Shown piece by piece: positions 4,294 to 6,409 of a stretch of 6,409 bases of DNA. The notes under the pieces were generated by a model, which worked only from the letters and a program-made list of their open reading frames with translations, did no database searches and was not told the origin of the DNA. Both the position numbers and the translations under genes were made by a program. Within the stretch, counting starts at the first letter, position 1. Each line of letters opens with the position of its first letter. The DNA is taken from assembly GCA_016868095.1 (NCBI GenBank), contig VGHV01000143.1, positions 1-6,409 of the forward strand, read 5' to 3'. This DNA is from Betaproteobacteria bacterium. Lineage in GTDB: Bacteria; Pseudomonadota; Gammaproteobacteria; Burkholderiales; Burkholderiaceae_E.

Positions 4294-5228
4294 AACGTCC
4301 TTTCTTCAAAGGTTTACCGGGCATAAGTCGCGAAGCGGAAAGTCTTGATGGCTTGGCCGCTCGTGACTCGATTTACTACTGGTGGTGGGCTTTCTTGCGA
4401 CTGAACCCCAAGTTATGGCTCGCTTGGGAGCAGCCGGCGTTGATGCAGGACTCATCGGCCCGGAGCATGGCGCAACTCGTTGGCGATTTACGGTACAACA
4501 CCTTCGGTAAGTGGTGGAAAACAAAGGGTGCAGCACTCTTTGTCGAGGCTCGTCGGCCACTGCGCGTTCGTATGCTCAATCTCGACTCGGGCGATCCGAT
4601 CGCGCTCTACAGCAAGAGCGTGGTGGTGGAGATTCCTCTCACGATCCGTAAACAGACCATCCTTAGAGGCGTGAAGGCTATCCTCGAGCAGCAAGGCGTT
4701 CATGACGGCCGTGGCCTCGACTTAGCGAAGACGAGCACGGCAACGCTAAAGCTTTTCACCTTGCGCTATCGGATGCGTTCAATCGAAGCGTCCTACTGGG
4801 TCTTGCTTTACCGCTTGCTCTATCCGGATATTGCGACTTGGAGAATCGGTGACCGATTACGTCTTGCACCCGGTCTTATTGTTCGTGATCTCAACCGAGA
4901 CGGCTGGAGCGGTGATCAAAAAACAACCCCTTTTGATCGGCTTCACAGCCTCACGGGCAGGCATCTTTACAAGTCGCGTCGTATGCTTGCAAATGTCGAG
5001 TGCGGCAGATTTCCTGACGCACAAACGAAAATTTCTATCGACTCGACAAAAGCCTTACCACTGATGCAGGCTGATCGGTGGTTAAGTTGGTTGAGGGAGG
5101 AATTTGCTTTGGAGCTTGAACAAAACATCATTCGCCGCAACCGCCTTGACAGACAGGTAGCGCTTCCTGACTCCAAGACTAGGCGACTGCTCCCAGCATT
5201 TATTGCCGGAGAATCCGACAATATATAG
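4284..5228 (+). CDS. Trp-rich protein of unknown function (314 aa)
   Basis: Not recognised as a named family. Residues 31-48 contain YYWWWAFLRLNPKLWLAW and residues 68-88 contain DLRYNTFGKWWKTKGAALFV; I recall other unnamed proteobacterial proteins that share this YWWW...F..WW...G..LF layout, often on mobile elements. Residues 110-150 read as beta then helix (VVVEIPLTIRKQTILRGVKA), and 180-215 contain a helix-turn-helix-like run near YRLLYPDIATWRIGDRLRL. Residues 240-290 are basic. There is no signal peptide or reliable membrane segment; the Trp cluster is broken by Arg, Asn and Lys. No Shine-Dalgarno sequence precedes ATG 4284; the TTG at 4275 is an alternative. With a -10 at 4270-4275 the transcript would begin almost at the ATG, so leaderless translation is possible. 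Divergent from 3073-4140. Confidence 0.75.
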   Translation: MEQERPFFKGLPGISREAESLDGLAARDSIYYWWWAFLRLNPKLWLAWEQPALMQDSSARSMAQLVGDLRYNTFGKWWKTKGAALFVEARRPLRVRMLNLDSGDPIALYSKSVVVEIPLTIRKQTILRGVKAILEQQGVHDGRGLDLAKTSTATLKLFTLRYRMRSIEASYWVLLYRLLYPDIATWRIGDRLRLAPGLIVRDLNRDGWSGDQKTTPFDRLHSLTGRHLYKSRRMLANVECGRFPDAQTKISIDSTKALPLMQADRWLSWLREEFALELEQNIIRRNRLDRQVALPDSKTRRLLPAFIAGESDNI

Positions 5229-5265
5229 CAGCGCATCGATTGCTCAAGACCAAGCTCAGACTAAA

Positions 5266-5293
5266 CAATAAGTTCTAGAACATGAACTTATTG
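5266..5293 (+). promoter_or_regulatory. 10-bp stem hairpin adjoining the ribosome binding site of the next gene
   Basis: CAATAAGTTC (5266-5275) and GAACTTATTG (5284-5293) are perfectly complementary with an 8-base loop. The last base of the stem is the first G of the GGAG ribosome binding site (5293-5296) before GTG 5302. It could control translation or act as an operator. Confidence 0.5.
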
Positions 5294-5301
5294 GAGCCAC
5301 C

Positions 5302-5439
5302 GTGAGCAAACTAACCGCCCAAGATCTCGCCCAGTTCACAGGCACTACCTGCTACTACCGAATAGGTAGACAGCATTTACTCATAGACGGCACCCACTAC
5401 CTAACCGAGCAGGCAGGCTGCTCGGTGAGTTGCCGGTAG
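5302..5439 (+). pseudogene. Truncated DUF6876-like gene, 5' ~40 codons
   Basis: The frame opens at GTG 5302, with GGAG 5 bases upstream, and reads VSKLTAQDLAQFTG, then YRIGRQHLLIDGTHYLTEQAG. From memory this matches the N-terminus of DUF6876-type proteins, which begin LTxxDLxQFTG, continue Y(R)...LxTDGxxYLxEQGGAYWLLD and are usually well over 100 residues. Here the match ends at the Gly-Cys of codons 39-40 (about position 5421), where the expected Tyr-Trp-Leu is replaced by Ser-Val-Ser-Cys-Arg and a TAG at 5437-5439. The following sequence is the IS3-type transposase remnant, so the gene was cut by that insertion or by a later deletion. It lies 73 bases after the Trp-rich gene and may have shared its transcript. 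Function of the family is unknown to me. Confidence 0.6.
5404..5426. repeat. Perfect inverted repeat ACCGAGCAG-gcagg-CTGCTCGGT at a junction
   Basis: Nine-base arms around 5 bases. It spans exactly the point where homology to the DUF6876-like gene stops and homology to the transposase begins. The left arm belongs to the gene fragment and the right arm to the transposase fragment, so the palindrome was created, or used, at the join. Confidence 0.5.
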
Positions 5440-5560
5440 TAGCTTGCCTTGGCCTTTGCTGGCGAGCTGTAGCGCAACTCCTGTCATCAACCGATGCTGG
5501 TTGAACCAAGACACTAGGTTCGGCGTGGCGATCTCCACCGCCTCGCGTCTTCCACGGCCC
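5420..5560 (-). pseudogene. C-terminal remnant of an IS3-family transposase with two frameshifts
   Basis: On the minus strand three frames in succession give the end of an IS3-family (DDE, rve domain) transposase: GPWKTR (5560-5543), then EAVEIATPNLVSWFNQHRLM (from 5544, shifted by one base), then SPAKAKASYYRQLTEQ (around 5468-5420, shifted again). These correspond to the usual GPWRTR-x-x-VE-x-AT-x-x-WV-x-WFN-x-x-RL...PAEAEANYYRQL ending of this family. Catalytic DDE residues, the N-terminal orfA part and both terminal inverted repeats are missing, so it cannot transpose. It abuts the truncated DUF6876-like gene, and the sequence up to 5809 on the other side has no recognisable continuation. 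Confidence 0.75.
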
Positions 5561-5809
5561 GCACCGTTGCGTATAGGCGAACCTGAACGGGCGCTCTACG
5601 CTGCCTCGAGCCACAGACATCCCAGGTGGGGTAAAGTGGTAGGACAATAGACTCTCAGCCAAGACACGGCAGCGATACAACCGAGCAATGAGATGCCATG
5701 TGGGGAGGCCACACGTCTGCGGCCCCAGGCCCGAGTCACCCCGCACTTGCCTCGTGGACCGGACCCTGAGTACTGTATATTTCATACACTACTACTTTTG
5801 AGCGCTCAG
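5561..5809. other. Gene-free stretch between the transposase remnant and the methyltransferase
   Basis: Minus-strand translation continuing from the transposase remnant no longer resembles a transposase. I see no gene with a ribosome binding site. The AT-rich patch at 5771-5790, containing TATATT and CATACACT, could hold the promoter of the methyltransferase, but no -35 box stands at a proper distance. Confidence 0.4.
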
Positions 5810-6220
5810 ATGGCAAGGTCCAAGAAAGTTAAGGTGATTGACTTGTTCGCTGGCGCCGGTGGGTTCAGCATCGGTGCCCAGGAGGCAAGCGGGAGCGTTG
5901 CCGCCAGTTTGGAGTTGGATCGCTTTGCGTGCGAGACCTTGAGGGCCAACACGCAGTACCACGGGGAGGTCATTGAAGGCGATATCTGCTGCTTCACCGG
6001 TGACCGCCTCAGAGAACTAGCGGCGATCAAGAAGAGTGATCGGCTAATCGTTGTCGGAGGCCCACAACGATAGCCGTTTTCTAAAGCGGCGTATTGGACA
6101 GAAGAAGGCAGTGACGCGGCGTACCGCCGAGCTAGGGCCGAAGGTAAGCAGGTAGAAAAGCCGGACGCCCCGACTCTGGTGAAAGATGACAGCCGACGCG
6201 AAAAGTCAAAGATCGTTTGA
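5810..6220 (+). pseudogene. Broken DNA cytosine-C5 methyltransferase, N-terminal part
   Basis: Enzymes of this family transfer a methyl group from S-adenosylmethionine to C5 of cytosine. Motif I is clear at residues 9-22 (VIDLFAGAGGFSIG), the acidic residue of motif II follows in SLELDRFACETLRAN, and motif III in EGDI. Motif IV should read GGPPCQPFS with the catalytic cysteine; here residues 83-92 read GGP-Gln-Arg-stop-PFS, with the stop TAG at 6071-6073. The frame stays open beyond it (SKAAYWTEEGSDAAYRRARAE, then KPDAPTLVKDDSRR), matching the usual continuation, to a TGA at 6218-6220. Motifs VI, VIII, IX and X are not present. A complete family member has over 300 residues. ATG 5810 gives the usual MARSKK start, but its ribosome binding site is weak. 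Any partner restriction enzyme is not visible. Confidence 0.85.
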
Positions 6221-6409
6221 GCCAATCAAAGTGCTACGGAGTGCGGGATGGTACCAACTGAGCATTGGAGGGGTACCCCCGGGTGGGGTCGGTGAGGTGA
6301 AAGTTCCATGAAGAGAGCTGTCCTACTAGCATGACAGCTCATCGGCAATCCTCTTGAATCAGCTCCGCGGCTAAGACCCGCTAGAACCGAATGCACTTGA
6401 AAAACCAAC
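6221..6409. other. Structured 3' flank, possible start of a group II intron
   Basis: Methyltransferase similarity ends near 6200. After GTGCG at 6241, the stretch holds GGTACC-AA...TT-GG-AGG-GGTACC, ACCCC-cgggt-GGGGT, a GAGGTGAAAGTTCC motif of the kind seen in domain I of many bacterial group II introns, and the inverted repeat GAGCTGTC (6315-6322) / GACAGCTC (6333-6340). The window ends before domains V and VI or a reverse transcriptase could appear, so the identity is open. A 41-codon frame at 6186-6311 overlaps it but has no support. Confidence 0.25.

Noticed and set aside
323..5280. ATAAGTTATAGAA (323-335) and ATAAGTTCTAGAA (5268-5280) as direct repeats bounding an element
   Set aside because: A 12 of 13 AT-rich match between two places is expected several times by chance in 6.4 kb, and neither adjoins a clear boundary.
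5381..5785. 134-codon minus-strand frame as an intact gene
   Set aside because: Its C-terminal part is an out-of-frame reading of the IS3-type transposase end; only the short GPWKTR segment matches the family.
6186..6311. 41-codon plus-strand frame overlapping the end of the methyltransferase fragment
   Set aside because: Only a weak ribosome binding site, no recognisable motif, and it runs through strongly structured sequence that is better explained as RNA or non-coding DNA.
1..6409. CRISPR array, rRNA or riboswitch
   Set aside because: No regularly spaced direct repeats, no rRNA-like sequence and no recognisable riboswitch core were found on either strand.

Overview
The window looks like one flank of a degraded mobile or integrative element in a proteobacterium, most likely a beta-proteobacterium. 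That assignment rests on moderate GC content, Shine-Dalgarno style starts, a tRNA-Leu(CAA) 5' half of proteobacterial type, and several small protein families I associate with beta-proteobacterial plasmids and genomic islands. It is inference from remembered family resemblance, not from a search.

Layout. At 120-159 lies the 5' half of a tRNA-Leu(CAA) gene. It stops matching a tRNA right after the anticodon loop, and no 3' half occurs anywhere in the window. A gene-free stretch (160-431) with two similar perfect palindromes follows. Three minus-strand genes then form a probable operon, transcribed in this order: a DUF6626-like 120-aa protein (1562-1200), a 58-aa basic protein (1187-1011) and a DUF6641-like 149-aa protein (881-432). 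An 870-bp stretch with no convincing gene (1563-2434) is rich in inverted repeats; it holds a 19-bp palindrome resembling half of a dif/pdif site, a 29-bp imperfect palindrome and a long pyrimidine tract. Next comes a catalytic-domain-only tyrosine recombinase (2435-2998, +) with all catalytic residues present. A textbook intrinsic terminator (3003-3034) follows, serving the convergent minus-strand gene 4140-3073, an acidic/helical protein of unknown function with a possible DUF3102-like DNA-binding region.

Divergent from that gene is an unrecognised tryptophan-rich 314-aa protein (4284-5228, +) whose start codon lies inside a parS-like palindrome. Downstream, the annotation turns into a gene graveyard: the first ~40 codons of a DUF6876-like gene (5302-), cut off by the C-terminal remnant of an IS3-family transposase (minus strand, at least two frameshifts), then a DNA cytosine-C5 methyltransferase fragment (5810-6220). 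In that fragment the catalytic Pro-Cys-Gln motif IV is replaced by Gln-Arg-stop while the flanking residues are intact. The final 190 bp are highly structured and may be the start of a group II intron or another structured RNA, but this is weak.

How it may fit together: the recombinase, the DUF6641/DUF6626-like operon, the DUF3102-like protein and the Trp-rich protein look like one co-inherited cargo/maintenance module next to a tRNA gene. No replication initiator, relaxase, partition ATPase or toxin gene is visible, so its mode of maintenance cannot be told from this window.
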